Below, in pieces: positions 53,762 through 63,748 of a stretch of 64,000 nt of DNA. The position numbers were made by a program, and so were the translations under genes. Under the pieces are notes generated by a model. That model saw nothing but the letters and a program-made list of their open reading frames with translations, was not told the DNA's origin and ran no database searches. Within the stretch, counting starts at the first letter, position 1; each line of letters starts with the position of its first letter. Source of the DNA: Vibrio sp. Of7-15 (GTDB lineage Bacteria; Pseudomonadota; Gammaproteobacteria; Enterobacterales; Vibrionaceae); NCBI RefSeq assembly GCF_022347565.1, contig NZ_JAKRGH010000004.1, forward strand, positions 62,001 through 126,000. Direction: 5' to 3'.

Positions 53762-55552
53762 ATGTCAGACGTGACTTACTTAGACGATGAACTACACGGT
53801 TTACTGCCTTTTGAACAAGATGAAATCAGCCAAGCGTACATGGAGTACCTAAAAGCAGGGTTACCAAAAAGTCAGGCTAAAGAAAAAAACATCTTAATCG
53901 TCGGTTGCGGAATATCTGGAATGGTATCAGCATCGCTACTGCGTAAAGCAGGCCATAATGTCACGATTATCGAGGCAAACACTCGTGTGGGCGGCCGCAT
54001 TAAAACGTTCCGAAATACTCCTGAGAAACGTTACTTTGAAGACAGTAACTTAACGGGTGAAGCGGGTGCGATGCGAATCCCAGACATGCATAAACTCGTG
54101 CAATACCTCATTGATTATACCGGCGTTGAGAAACAACTTTTCTTAAATAAAACGGTATCCAAAGCTGATGCAACTTCTGATCAAATCCAAAATCCAAAAG
54201 TTGATGCAGATGGTAACGTTGTTCTTACCGATTTGGAGTCCACGGGTAAGAACTTCTTACATGTTAACTATAAGCATGTTTCTCGCCTTGCTTACGAAAA
54301 CACCAAAGATGTAAATAGTTTACTAAATTACAACCTCGAATCGAACGAGAATACGCAAGCCAGTGTATTACTCAACCAAGCCATTGATGAGCTTCGTCGT
54401 CAAGTTAAAGAAGACCCAAAAACTAGCTGGCCAATGATCATTCAAAAATACGGCGAATACTCTATGCGTCGTTTCTTGAAAGAGCAAAACCCAGATCTAT
54501 CTGAAAATGCGATTGAGATGATTGGTGTACTCGAAAACCTTGAGTCTCGCATGTCTTACTCTTTCATTCAGAGCTTTATTGAGTTAGCTATTATTACCCC
54601 AGAAACCCCTTTCTGGCTCATCAAAGGCGGGACAGATAAATTTACTCAGGCCTACTATGAAAAAGAACAACTCGACGATGTGACTTTCTTAAACCAAACT
54701 CTAGTGGATCTGTACCGCTGTGAAGACACAGGCAAGGTAAAAATAAACACCAAAGTATCAATAGAGGCTGAAGGCGAATACGAGCGCGATCAAGCCCTTT
54801 CGGAAATGCTGTCTTCACGCCAATGGGATGAAGCCATTGTCACGATTCCTTTCTCTAGCTTCCGTATGGTTCATGTGTGGCCAGAACTAAGCCAAGAAAA
54901 ACGAAAAGCCGTGCGCGAGCTTCATTATGATGCTGCAACCAAGGTTCTACTGGAATTCCGTGAACGCTTCTGGGAAACCGAAAACGACATTTACGGTGGC
55001 GGCTCTGTTACCGACTTACCTAACCGTTTTATGTACTACCCAAGTGAAAGAATGGGCTCAGGCAAAGGTGGCGTTATGCTAGCCAGCTATTCATGGGCAG
55101 ACGATGCTCGTAAGTGGGACTCAATGTCTGAATACGAACGCTTCTGCTATGCCCTGGAAAACGTTGCGATTACTCACGCAAAACACGAGCCAGGCGCTGA
55201 CTATGAAGTGCGTAAAAAGGCACAGCAAAAAATCCGTGATCTTTGCGTGTTTAGCCCTGAAAAATACAAAGACAATCAAGAACACATTGTTGGTGCTGCC
55301 ACGGTTAGCTGGATGAATAACCCCTATGCGTTCGGTGAAGCCGCTATTTTCTACCCTGGGCAATTGGATCTGCTCCATAAATCCATTGTCAGCTCTGAAT
55401 GGGAAGACAAGCAGTCAGGCAATCAGATCTTACACTTTGCTGGTGAACATGCGTCGCTTAAACACGCTTGGATTGAAGGCGCCATTGAGTCCGCCGTAAA
55501 CGCGGCACTGCTCGTCAATGAAAATGCACTTCCAACCCTAAAGCATAATTAG
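53762..55552 (+). CDS. Flavin amine oxidase (L-amino-acid oxidase-like)
   Basis: A 596-residue cytoplasmic flavoprotein. The FAD motif [21 protein letters not shown] lies at about residues 44-64, followed by [18 protein letters not shown], the GG doublet of amine oxidases. C-terminal signature is [20 protein letters not shown], where the FAD contact of monoamine/L-amino-acid oxidases lies. Reaction: oxidative deamination of an amine or L-amino acid to imine/keto acid, with H2O2 release. AAGGA precedes ATG 53762. First gene of a five-gene plus-strand cluster. Confidence 0.9.
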   Translation: MSDVTYLDDELHGLLPFEQDEISQAYMEYLKAGLPKSQAKEKNILIVGCGISGMVSASLLRKAGHNVTIIEANTRVGGRIKTFRNTPEKRYFEDSNLTGEAGAMRIPDMHKLVQYLIDYTGVEKQLFLNKTVSKADATSDQIQNPKVDADGNVVLTDLESTGKNFLHVNYKHVSRLAYENTKDVNSLLNYNLESNENTQASVLLNQAIDELRRQVKEDPKTSWPMIIQKYGEYSMRRFLKEQNPDLSENAIEMIGVLENLESRMSYSFIQSFIELAIITPETPFWLIKGGTDKFTQAYYEKEQLDDVTFLNQTLVDLYRCEDTGKVKINTKVSIEAEGEYERDQALSEMLSSRQWDEAIVTIPFSSFRMVHVWPELSQEKRKAVRELHYDAATKVLLEFRERFWETENDIYGGGSVTDLPNRFMYYPSERMGSGKGGVMLASYSWADDARKWDSMSEYERFCYALENVAITHAKHEPGADYEVRKKAQQKIRDLCVFSPEKYKDNQEHIVGAATVSWMNNPYAFGEAAIFYPGQLDLLHKSIVSSEWEDKQSGNQILHFAGEHASLKHAWIEGAIESAVNAALLVNENALPTLKHN

Positions 55553-55561
55553 GAGCAGACG

Positions 55562-56131
55562 ATGACACGAATTCCTTACCTCGACAGCAAAGAGGGGCTA
55601 ACTCCTGAGGCCGCTGACGCGTTCGATCACATTGAGCAAAGCCGTGGCAATGTGATTGGCGTTTTTGCTCTGCTGCTCAACAGCCCTGATGTTGCCCGCC
55701 AAGTTGCCGATCTTGGTGGTTACTTAAGGTTTGATTCCATCCTACCTGCGCAACTCAAAGAACTGATCATTACCACTACGCTTAGTGAAAACTCCTGTCA
55801 GTTCGAGTGGTCGTTCCACGAAAGTTTTGCATTACAAGCTGGAATTTCACCGCAAACCGTTGAAGCCATCAAATACAAAAACGATGTGCATGGTAACCCT
55901 GAAATAAAGCCAGAAGATGCTGAGATCATTACCTATGTTCGAGATCTCATCATCAAGAAACGTGTGAGTGATGATGTGTTTGCGCCAATCCAGAAGCGAT
56001 TTAACACGCAAGAAATCACGGAAATTACCGCACTGATTGGGTATTACTGCATGGTTGCTTGCCAGCTCAACGCATACCAGCTTGATGCCCCACCGGGTAA
56101 ACCTAGCCTGCCAGAACCCAAAGTGACCTAA
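55562..56131 (+). CDS. Carboxymuconolactone decarboxylase family protein (copy 1)
   Basis: A 189-residue all-helical protein of the CMD/AhpD-like superfamily: LLNSPDVARQVADLGGYLRFDSILPAQLKELIITTTLSE and FEWSFHESFALQAGIS. The AhpD redox pair CxxC is absent; the equivalent position is CQFEW with one Cys and the conserved His, so a peroxidase role is unlikely and a lyase or isomerase-like role on a small acid is more probable. AGGAG lies seven bases before the ATG. It follows the amine oxidase by nine bases. Confidence 0.9.
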   Translation: MTRIPYLDSKEGLTPEAADAFDHIEQSRGNVIGVFALLLNSPDVARQVADLGGYLRFDSILPAQLKELIITTTLSENSCQFEWSFHESFALQAGISPQTVEAIKYKNDVHGNPEIKPEDAEIITYVRDLIIKKRVSDDVFAPIQKRFNTQEITEITALIGYYCMVACQLNAYQLDAPPGKPSLPEPKVT

Positions 56132-56279
56132 AACGTTCAATATAAACCGTAGATGCTCAGCCGATGTACCACACATCGGCTGAGTATCTCACTGAAATAT
56201 AATCATTAAATTAAGCGGTTTATTAAGGCGTTAATAAAGGTTAACACTCCTCACTACGATAAAATTAGAGAGAACAGCA

Positions 56280-57731
56280 ATGTCAGCGAACTTAAACCAA
56301 ACCAATATCGATATTGATGATCCAAATTTCCAAGAGGTCTTTAAAAACCTACAAGGCAACATAGTAAAAGGCCACGGCCGAGACCACTCCCGCCATGTAT
56401 TTTTTCGATTCAAAAGCGACCCCAAAAGTAATCGCCACTGGGTTCAGAAATTCTCATCTAATGTCACTTCCACTCTAGAACAAGATGCGCAGCAAAAATC
56501 GTTCAAAGAAACAGGCCAATGCCACTTATTTGTTAACTTTATGCTCAGTTGCTCTGGCTACCAACAGCTCGATATAGAAAAAGACAAATGGCCAACAGAC
56601 AAAGCTTTCCAAGCGGGCATGAAAGATCTTACGACTAAGTACGACACCACCCCCCGTGGCGATCACAATCCAACGGCCAACCCGCTGAACGATGATGTGA
56701 GTCAATGGGAAGCTGGGTTTCAAGGCACCATCGATGGCGTGATCATACTGGCTCTTGGTGGAGTGGAAGCCAAGCAAGCTGAACAAATGCTAGATAAAGA
56801 AGTAAAGCAACTTGAGCAAAGCCTGTCTGGTGTCGCCGATATCATTTTTGTTCAACAAGGCCATGTAATGCGTAATGACAAAAACCAAGTCATTGAACAT
56901 TTTGGTTTTGTTGATGGTGTCAGTAACCCTAAGTTTCTTTTCTCAGAGCTTAATGAAGAATTCAAAAATGGCGGGTATAGCCAGAACGATCCAAGTGCCC
57001 CACTCAACACAGTAATGGTAAAAGATCCCGGTGGAGACCAAAGCAGCTATGGCACTTATGTGGTCTACCGTAAGTTACAACAGAACATCAAAGGCTTCTG
57101 GGACAAGCTAGAAGTACTGGCTAATACTCTCTCTGAAAATACATCCAACAAAGTGACCGCTGAATACGCGGGTGCGTTGTGCGTTGGGCGCTTTAAAGAT
57201 GGCACACCAATATCAGAACAAGGGAAAGATGGCTGGACAAATCTATTCAATAACTTTAACTACGACAATGATGCCGATGGCCTTCGCTGCCCTTTCCACT
57301 CTCACGCACGTAAAACCAACCCGCGCGGCGATACCGTAAGGCAATTTAACTCGCCACCAACCATTGAACGCAGCCGCCGAATTGTTCGTCGTGGGATCAG
57401 TTTTGGCTCTACGGATCTTTCTCCTAATAAAGAGTGGACAGATGCGGGGCTACTATTTTTAAGCATGCAAGCCGACATCGTTGATCAGTTTATTTTCATG
57501 CAACACACCTGGTGCAACAACGAAGGCTTTATTAAACAAAAAACAGGATTAGACCCACTCGTCGGGCAGCCTAAATTAGGGACTACTCCACAAGCTCAAC
57601 AATGGCCCACCAGCTGGGGCAGCCCAAATGCAGAACAAGTGAGTTTTGAGTTTTCTGGGTTCATTCGAAATCTAGGGGGCGAATACTTCTTCATGCCAAG
57701 CCTAGATTTCCTCAACACTCTTTCAAATTAA
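56280..57731 (+). CDS. DyP-type haem peroxidase
   Basis: A 483-residue dye-decolourising-type peroxidase. The GxxDG motif is FGFVDGVSNP with the distal Asp at residue 212, and the proximal haem ligand is His342 in CPFHSHARKTNPRG. No signal peptide, so cytoplasmic. It uses H2O2 to oxidise phenols, dyes or indoles. Within the cluster the preceding amine oxidase would supply H2O2, so the pair may couple two oxidation steps (inference). It starts 148 bases after the first CMD gene, which is loose spacing for an operon, but no terminator was found in the gap. Confidence 0.94.
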   Translation: MSANLNQTNIDIDDPNFQEVFKNLQGNIVKGHGRDHSRHVFFRFKSDPKSNRHWVQKFSSNVTSTLEQDAQQKSFKETGQCHLFVNFMLSCSGYQQLDIEKDKWPTDKAFQAGMKDLTTKYDTTPRGDHNPTANPLNDDVSQWEAGFQGTIDGVIILALGGVEAKQAEQMLDKEVKQLEQSLSGVADIIFVQQGHVMRNDKNQVIEHFGFVDGVSNPKFLFSELNEEFKNGGYSQNDPSAPLNTVMVKDPGGDQSSYGTYVVYRKLQQNIKGFWDKLEVLANTLSENTSNKVTAEYAGALCVGRFKDGTPISEQGKDGWTNLFNNFNYDNDADGLRCPFHSHARKTNPRGDTVRQFNSPPTIERSRRIVRRGISFGSTDLSPNKEWTDAGLLFLSMQADIVDQFIFMQHTWCNNEGFIKQKTGLDPLVGQPKLGTTPQAQQWPTSWGSPNAEQVSFEFSGFIRNLGGEYFFMPSLDFLNTLSN

Positions 57732-57749
57732 GTGAAATGGACAACACCT

Positions 57750-59564
57750 ATGACCGATCAGAACAAAGAAATCAACCAACAGCCGACCACGGCCGAATAT
57801 GTGCTGGATACCATTGCTAAGCAAGGAGTGAAGCATGTTTTTATGGTTCCGGGTGGCGTTGTGGATCCATTTTTGGATCAATTTGGTGAAGGGGAAGACC
57901 AAGTTAAAGCTATTGTTGCCGCAAACGAAGCAGGAGCGGCGTACATGGCAGACGGCTATGCCAGAGCCAGTGGAAAATTTGGGGTCTGCATGGGGATCGG
58001 AGGCCCGGGCATTGCCAACATGGTAGGCCCATTAGCCGCAGCCTACACCGATGGATCTCCCGTATTGACTCTTGCTGGTGAAGTGCCGACAGAGTGGAGC
58101 GGACGTGGTGGCTTTCAAGATGCCAGCGCCGCAGGCTTAAATGACATTGGTTTTTTAAATGCTGTCACCGCCCTTTCTCTTGAAGTGCCAAGCTCTCATA
58201 TGGTGCCTCATATGCTTGATACTGCGCTCAGAAAAATGCTCGGGAGAGATCAACGCCCCGTGAGTTTAAGCTTTCCTAAACAAATCCAAACTGAGCAGAT
58301 TGAAGTTAACCCAGAAAGTCACAAATGCATTCAATGTGAAAACATCAGCCCACGGGCCATTGATATTGCTGCCTGTAAGCATTTACTAACAGGTTTAATA
58401 CAGGCCAGTAAAGCAGGAAAAGCCAACATTGCTATTTTAGCCGGCAGCGGCACTGTACGATCTGAAGCCAGTGAGGCATTAGTCGCATTCGCAAAGAAAT
58501 ACCACATTCCTGTTGCCACAACTCTCAAAGCCAAAGGGGTATTCCCTGAAACTCACCCGCTTTCTTTAGGGGTATTTGGTTATGCAGGCACTAATCACTC
58601 AACCTTAGCGTTATTAAATGGCGATCAAGACAACCCAGATTGCCCTAATCAGGGAATTGCTGATAACCAACTTCTTTTAGTATTGGGTTCCAGCTTAAAC
58701 CAACGCGACACCATGCGTTGGGATGAGCATTTACAGCCTGAACAAGGCATTTATCAAGTCGATGTCAACATCTCTACCTTCTCTAAAAATTTCCCAGTGG
58801 ATGTCGCTATTAATGGCGATGTAAAAACAGTTCTGGAATGGTTACTTGATGCAGAGCAAGAATCACAACTAACACCTCTCGCCGACAATAAGCCTGCTCG
58901 TAAAAACTGGCTAGATGCTATTCAAGACAAGCCACGCTTCTACAATAAAGAAGATTGTCAGAGCGATGCAATACCGATGCATCCGGCCAGAGTCATTGCC
59001 GAGCTACAAAAACTTGCTCCGGATAATACCGTCATTATTGGCGACTCTGGTGCGCACCGAGCGTTTGCTGGCCACTACTGGCAAAGCTCTGGACCTCGTA
59101 AATACCTCACCGCAACTGCATTAGCGCCAATGGGATGGGCAATTCCTGCGGGGGTTGGAGCCAAAGTGGCCAATCCAAACAACCCATGCGTAGTGGTCAC
59201 AGGGGACGGCTGCATGCTGATGAACGGTATCGAGATCCAAACCGCCGCTCGCAATCAATTACCTCTGATTGTTCTGGTGGTTAATAACAGTGCATTGGGC
59301 AATGTGTACCTACGAGCACAAACGCCAATCGCCAAAGAGCTCACCTCCCTAAATACTCACGATTGGGCGGCCTTTTCACGCTCACTCGGAGGAGACGGGA
59401 TTGTTGTTGAAGATCCTGCCGATTTACCAAAAGCCTTTGATCAAGCTTTTGCCGCAAAAGGACCGTTTGTTATCGACGCACGATGCGACCCACATTTTAA
59501 AACCCCAATCAACCCATGGCGTAATGCCATCGCCCACCCAAGCTGGGCAGAAGATCAATCTTAA
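57750..59564 (+). CDS. Thiamine diphosphate-dependent enzyme (acetolactate synthase-like)
   Basis: A 604-residue ThDP enzyme with the three domains of the acetolactate synthase/benzoylformate decarboxylase family. The catalytic Glu is at about residue 60 (VAANEAGAAYMADGYARASG). The ThDP-Mg motif begins GDGCMLMNGIEIQTAAR (about 484) and closes with VVNNSALGN. Actual reaction is unresolved: decarboxylation or carboligation of a 2-keto acid. In context the keto acid could come from the amine oxidase. ATG at 57750 is preferred over GTG 57732, which adjoins the DyP stop without a binding site. Confidence 0.92.
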   Translation: MTDQNKEINQQPTTAEYVLDTIAKQGVKHVFMVPGGVVDPFLDQFGEGEDQVKAIVAANEAGAAYMADGYARASGKFGVCMGIGGPGIANMVGPLAAAYTDGSPVLTLAGEVPTEWSGRGGFQDASAAGLNDIGFLNAVTALSLEVPSSHMVPHMLDTALRKMLGRDQRPVSLSFPKQIQTEQIEVNPESHKCIQCENISPRAIDIAACKHLLTGLIQASKAGKANIAILAGSGTVRSEASEALVAFAKKYHIPVATTLKAKGVFPETHPLSLGVFGYAGTNHSTLALLNGDQDNPDCPNQGIADNQLLLVLGSSLNQRDTMRWDEHLQPEQGIYQVDVNISTFSKNFPVDVAINGDVKTVLEWLLDAEQESQLTPLADNKPARKNWLDAIQDKPRFYNKEDCQSDAIPMHPARVIAELQKLAPDNTVIIGDSGAHRAFAGHYWQSSGPRKYLTATALAPMGWAIPAGVGAKVANPNNPCVVVTGDGCMLMNGIEIQTAARNQLPLIVLVVNNSALGNVYLRAQTPIAKELTSLNTHDWAAFSRSLGGDGIVVEDPADLPKAFDQAFAAKGPFVIDARCDPHFKTPINPWRNAIAHPSWAEDQS

Positions 59565-59586
59565 ACCGACTAACAAGGATTGAAAC

Positions 59587-60132
59587 ATGGCAAAACTACC
59601 ATTAATTGAAAGAAGTGATCTCGATGACGAAGGAAAAGCCATCTTCGATAAGTTAATTGGACCAAGAGATGGCTTATCTGGCATGTACCGAACCCTAATG
59701 AATCACCCTGTTTTAGCTGATCATGTCGCAGGATTAGGCACCTATGTTCGTTATGAAAGTGAGCTAGATGGTGATATTCGAGAGCTAGGCATTTTAGCGA
59801 CGGCCCGTTGCCTAGGAGCCCCTTTTGTGTGGGAGAAACACATTGCCCCAGCAGAACGAGCAGGGCTACCCAACCACATTATCGAGCAAGTTCTTTCTGG
59901 CGATCTAGCTACCGCCGATATGAAAAAGGTCTATTTATACACATGGCAAGTCGCACAAGATGTTGTGTACCAGCGTAGTATTGCCCAAAAAACTCAAGAT
60001 GCATTAATAGAAGAGATTGGTGTAAAAGGCCTGCTTGATTTAGTCGTCGCTTGTGGCATGTACCGAATGATTTCCAGTGTTGTGTTTTCATTCGATGTAC
60101 CCCCACCGGAAGACGGCATTCCTCCTTTTTAA
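59587..60132 (+). CDS. Carboxymuconolactone decarboxylase family protein (copy 2)
   Basis: A 181-residue second CMD-family member: MYRTLMNHPVLADHVAGLGTYVRYESELDGDIRELGILATARCLGAPFVWEKHIAPAERAGL. Again no CxxC pair; VWEKH carries the His. It is paralogous but clearly divergent from copy 1. It starts 22 bases after the ThDP gene with AAGGA upstream, so it belongs to the same transcript. Ends the five-gene cluster. Its substrate is unknown. Confidence 0.9.
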   Translation: MAKLPLIERSDLDDEGKAIFDKLIGPRDGLSGMYRTLMNHPVLADHVAGLGTYVRYESELDGDIRELGILATARCLGAPFVWEKHIAPAERAGLPNHIIEQVLSGDLATADMKKVYLYTWQVAQDVVYQRSIAQKTQDALIEEIGVKGLLDLVVACGMYRMISSVVFSFDVPPPEDGIPPF

Positions 60133-60173
60133 ACAGTAAACACCCGACTCACCAAAATACATCACATAAAATA

Positions 60174-60202
60174 AATCAACCCACTGAAATAGTGGGTTGA
60201 TT
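60174..60202. terminator. Hairpin between convergent genes
   Basis: AATCAACCCACT (60174-60185) and AGTGGGTTGATT (60191-60202) pair over 12 bases. T-rich sequence follows better on the minus strand. Confidence 0.7.
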
Positions 60203-60264
60203 CTTCAAAACACTGTATCGCTTTCTTAAAAACCTAAAAAGTTGTGAAGAAATAAAGATTGCCT

Positions 60265-61389
60265 TTATTGCGAGTTATATTCATTCACTAAGTTATATTT
60301 ATTAAATTCTTTACGGGTCATCCAATGCTCACCTTCTGCGGGTGCTGAATCTAACGTAAACTTGTAAAAATCAATTCCTTTATCACCTAGCATTTTCATG
60401 AAATATGTTGCCTGTCTGCGATGGCTCTCATGATCAAATGGAAACTCTTTCGCAGTTTTATCATCTTCAGCCCAACTATGAACACCAATTTGCTTATTTT
60501 CTTCAAGGCTAACTGCGCTATTTTTAATCTCTAGAATACGGTGAACTCCCGCACTGAATAAATCAGTTCCACCAGAGAAAACACGTCCATTCTTGGTCAC
60601 TTTAGTACTATATTGATGTTCATTGATCATTAACCCGGTGTACATATTAATGTCATCATCTGATGAACCGCCGATAAAGTTATCGAAAACGATTGTCGCA
60701 TTGGCATCGGATGTTGTTAGTACAATATTTTCTAACTGATTGTAAGTAGTCAGACCCAGTGAAGAGGGATAATTGGCACGTTCAAAAACAATATTGTATC
60801 TCTTACAAAAATAGTTCTTATAAAAATCATTAAAAGCAAATGAAGAAGTAATATCCACTTTTCCATCAGATCTTTCTTGCTTATTTAAAATAGTAGAACC
60901 AATATATGGTGCCATTTCAAACTCTTTCGATAACTCAAGAGTAACAGACTTACTCGGTGCATTGATAAAGCTTCCTTGAATAAGGAGATTAGCATCACTG
61001 TCACCATGTTCATTTATTTTTGAGCAGTCAAATGTATAGTCATTACCATCTGGATAAACTGCAATACACTGGCTGTCATTGCCTTCACCGTTAGGTGCAA
61101 CTAAAAAGATCTTCTTACCTGATTTACTCGATAATCGAAACAAAGAGAGATCGCTATGGTAGTCATCACCATATTCAAGAACTTCATAAGATACTGAATC
61201 TATGGTCAAATTTATAGAGCCAAAAACGTTTTCTCTTTCCTTTAAGAGCTTATCTTTATCTTGCGCAGAAAAGTTAAAGTCTGCTTTCAACTCTGCTTCT
61301 TTTGGTTTCGTCGACGAATCAACCTCATTACACCCGGATAGCATTAAGATAGAAGAAGCGACAGCAAGTGTTAAGTATTTCATTTTCAT
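60265..61389 (-). CDS. Hypothetical lipoprotein
   Basis: A 374-residue lipoprotein (lipobox LSGC, hydrophobic stretch before it). The N-terminal two-thirds is unassigned. The C-terminal part, with KQIGVHSWAEDD, FPFDHESHRRQATYFMKML and FTLDSAPAEGEHWMTRKEF, resembles a segment of periplasmic ClpP/crotonase-like or alpha/beta-hydrolase-like proteins; this is a weak, memory-based match. Start is taken at ATG 61389; TTG at 61395 is possible. It lies downstream of the PhoQ-like kinase gene on the same strand, 91 bases away, and may be its target or partner. Confidence 0.72.
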   Translation of the reverse strand: MKMKYLTLAVASSILMLSGCNEVDSSTKPKEAELKADFNFSAQDKDKLLKERENVFGSINLTIDSVSYEVLEYGDDYHSDLSLFRLSSKSGKKIFLVAPNGEGNDSQCIAVYPDGNDYTFDCSKINEHGDSDANLLIQGSFINAPSKSVTLELSKEFEMAPYIGSTILNKQERSDGKVDITSSFAFNDFYKNYFCKRYNIVFERANYPSSLGLTTYNQLENIVLTTSDANATIVFDNFIGGSSDDDINMYTGLMINEHQYSTKVTKNGRVFSGGTDLFSAGVHRILEIKNSAVSLEENKQIGVHSWAEDDKTAKEFPFDHESHRRQATYFMKMLGDKGIDFYKFTLDSAPAEGEHWMTRKEFNKYNLVNEYNSQ

Positions 61390-61480
61390 AATCAATTTAT
61401 TCCAGACTCAATTAAAAACACCGTACAATATAAATTTAAAAAATAGAGACCTTAATGCCTCAACAAATTCAAACATAAAA

Positions 61481-62878
61481 TTATTTTAAAAGTAAATCTT
61501 CCTGATGAGAGAAAATAGCAATGAATTTTGCCCCTCCCAAATTTGAATTTTCAATAAGTAAGCTTCCTTGATAGTTTGCAAGAATTTCATTTGTTATATT
61601 TAGCCCTAAACCATAACCTTGTGCTTGACTATCGAATCTCACTCCTCTTTGACCGATCTTAGAGCGCATGTCATTTGATATGCCATGTCCGTTGTCTTCT
61701 ACTATTAGATTTAGCTTTTTTCCATCAACCGTAAAAGCAGAAATGTGAATATTCCCATCACCATATTTACAGGCGTTATCCAACAAATTACCAGCCACTT
61801 CTAATAAATCGTTTCTATGCCCCCAAAATAAAACATCAGCAGGAATGGAAACTTTAATCATTAAATTTTTCGTTGCATGTATTTTTTTCATGCCAAATGC
61901 TAATTGATCTATTAAAGTTGCTACTTGATGGCTTTCTTTAGTAAGAACTGAACCCACATCACCCGCCGCACTTTTTAAGCGATGATCTAATTGAGTCACC
62001 ATGTTTTTAACCTCCTGGTTAATCACTTTATCAATCGTGTGATCACCATGAAGACTTAACCCTAATGAATAGCTTCTTGCCGCTCCCTGTAAAACAGATA
62101 AAGGTGTTTTTAAACCATGAGAAAGATCCGATAATAGTTGCCTTTGCTGCTCTTTTTGCTGCCTTTCATGATTAATTAAGTCATTTAAGCTTTCAACGAT
62201 CGGAATCAGTTCAGGTGCCACATTATTATCTAACTCTGTAATATCACCTTTTTTTACTGCTTTTAATTGCTCGTTCATTTTCTTTATGGGTTTTAGGCTC
62301 CAATTAGAAAAAAACCATATCAAAGGAAAAATGAAGAAGACATGGATTAAAAATGCGTATTCAACCAAAGCAAACTCCTCTTCTACTTCCGCGAAAACAA
62401 TCGGATCTATGGTTCGATCTTCCTTTGCTGTGACAAAAATTAAATACGGTAATCCCGCACTAGCAGGATAATGCCTAACCCCGACTAGGTAATTAACATA
62501 TTCCGATGTATTCTCTAACTCTAACTCTTCGAACCTGTCATAGCGCAGCCAATCTTTCTCTAGCTCGTCGACAATACTGTCTTCACCATGCGTTTGGTAA
62601 AGCAATGCGCCTTTTTTAGAAAAAACCATCAACTGAGTTCCTGGCTCTTTAAACTTTTGAGGTAGCTCTCTTTGCAAAGATAACTTCCCCTCTTCCCAAC
62701 GAAAGTCTTCTAATAAAAAGTTCGATTCAGCACTTAACCACCAGTTCACTACTTTATCGGTTGTGACATAAAACAGTAGCATGTTCACAAAACCATAACT
62801 CACTGCTAAGAAAACCAAGGCCCAACTGGTAGCGATAAGATAACGAAACTTCAGCGTACGAAAGAATCGCTTTGCCAT
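61481..62878 (-). CDS. PhoQ-like sensor histidine kinase
   Basis: A 465-residue inner-membrane kinase. Two transmembrane helices flank a periplasmic sensor of about 130 residues; then HAMP-like SLKPIKKMNEQLK, the H-box DLSHGLKTPLSVLQ (phospho-acceptor His254) and the ATPase motifs LLDNACKYGDG (N box), VEDNGHGIS (G1) and GYGLGLN (G2). Sensor and kinase align with enteric PhoQ (YPASAGLPYL matches the PhoQ YPATSRMP region), but the acidic insert of enteric PhoQ is absent. ATG at 62878 overlaps the regulator stop by one base. Confidence 0.92.
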   Translation of the reverse strand: MAKRFFRTLKFRYLIATSWALVFLAVSYGFVNMLLFYVTTDKVVNWWLSAESNFLLEDFRWEEGKLSLQRELPQKFKEPGTQLMVFSKKGALLYQTHGEDSIVDELEKDWLRYDRFEELELENTSEYVNYLVGVRHYPASAGLPYLIFVTAKEDRTIDPIVFAEVEEEFALVEYAFLIHVFFIFPLIWFFSNWSLKPIKKMNEQLKAVKKGDITELDNNVAPELIPIVESLNDLINHERQQKEQQRQLLSDLSHGLKTPLSVLQGAARSYSLGLSLHGDHTIDKVINQEVKNMVTQLDHRLKSAAGDVGSVLTKESHQVATLIDQLAFGMKKIHATKNLMIKVSIPADVLFWGHRNDLLEVAGNLLDNACKYGDGNIHISAFTVDGKKLNLIVEDNGHGISNDMRSKIGQRGVRFDSQAQGYGLGLNITNEILANYQGSLLIENSNLGGAKFIAIFSHQEDLLLK

Positions 62879-63546
62879 TAAGAACACAATTTGTACCCTT
62901 GGTTTCTAATGGTAACAATAGGATCACGCCCTAAATGCACTTTAATCTTCTTTCTAATTCGCCCTAGTAATACGGTAATTACATTTCCATCATCAGCGTA
63001 TTCATCACCGTAAACTTCAGAGCGTAGCTTTTCTTTACTGACGGTCTTATCTGCATTTAGCAATAAGCATTTCAGTAACTTATATTCATACGCACTAAGC
63101 TCGAGTCCATCCCCTTTAATAGTGATTGATTTTGCTTCCATATCTAATGTTAGCTCTCCTACCTCACACACTGAGCTTGAAAACCCATAGGAGCGACGAT
63201 ACAAAGCATTGATACGAGCTAATAACTCATCAAATATGAATGGTTTTGTTAGATAGTCATCAGCACCTGCATTTAACCCATCCACCTTATCAGCCCAATT
63301 ATCTCTGGCTGTTAAAACTAAAATAGGCAAATTTTTTTCTTGCTTGCGCCATCGTTTTAACCAAACTAAGCCATCTTCGTCGGGTAAACCAAGATCCAAA
63401 ATCACTAAATCAATTTCATAGTTAGTTAAGAAATAATGCCCTTCTTGCCCCGATTCAGCAGCATGGGTATTAATACCTTGAAAATTCAGTTGATTAGAAA
63501 GCTCATTCAATACAGATAAATTATCTTCAATCAGTAACACATTCAT
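62878..63546 (-). CDS. PhoP-like response regulator
   Basis: A 222-residue OmpR/PhoP-family regulator. Receiver domain residues 1-120 (MNVLLIEDN, phosphorylation site Asp51 in LDLGLPDEDGL, LPILVLTARDNW, GADDYLTKPF) and a C-terminal winged helix (LSAYEYKLLKCLL, NVITVLLGRIRKKIK, IVTIRNQGYKL). Closest in reading to PhoP; the start MNVLLIEDN at 63546 gives the PhoP length, and upstream in-frame starts (63597) are rejected. Translated with the kinase (one-base overlap). Genes regulated are unknown, though the lipoprotein downstream is a candidate. Confidence 0.94.
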   Translation of the reverse strand: MNVLLIEDNLSVLNELSNQLNFQGINTHAAESGQEGHYFLTNYEIDLVILDLGLPDEDGLVWLKRWRKQEKNLPILVLTARDNWADKVDGLNAGADDYLTKPFIFDELLARINALYRRSYGFSSSVCEVGELTLDMEAKSITIKGDGLELSAYEYKLLKCLLLNADKTVSKEKLRSEVYGDEYADDGNVITVLLGRIRKKIKVHLGRDPIVTIRNQGYKLCS

Positions 63547-63748
63547 TAAAGCTATTGCACTCTTATACATAACATAATCTATGTAATTGAAGCACATAAA
63601 AGCTATTTAGTAATCATATCTAAACAAAATAAACTCAATATAAACCAATTTATTCGTGTCCATGTTAAAAACAGGAATAGTGATATATTCCATAAACACC
63701 CCACCATTTTATACAATGTTCATTTATTGTTAAAAAATTGGAGTTTAT

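Noticed and set aside
55562-60132. Treating the CMD-family proteins as AhpD-like peroxidases
   Set aside because: Neither has the CxxC pair needed for AhpD activity.
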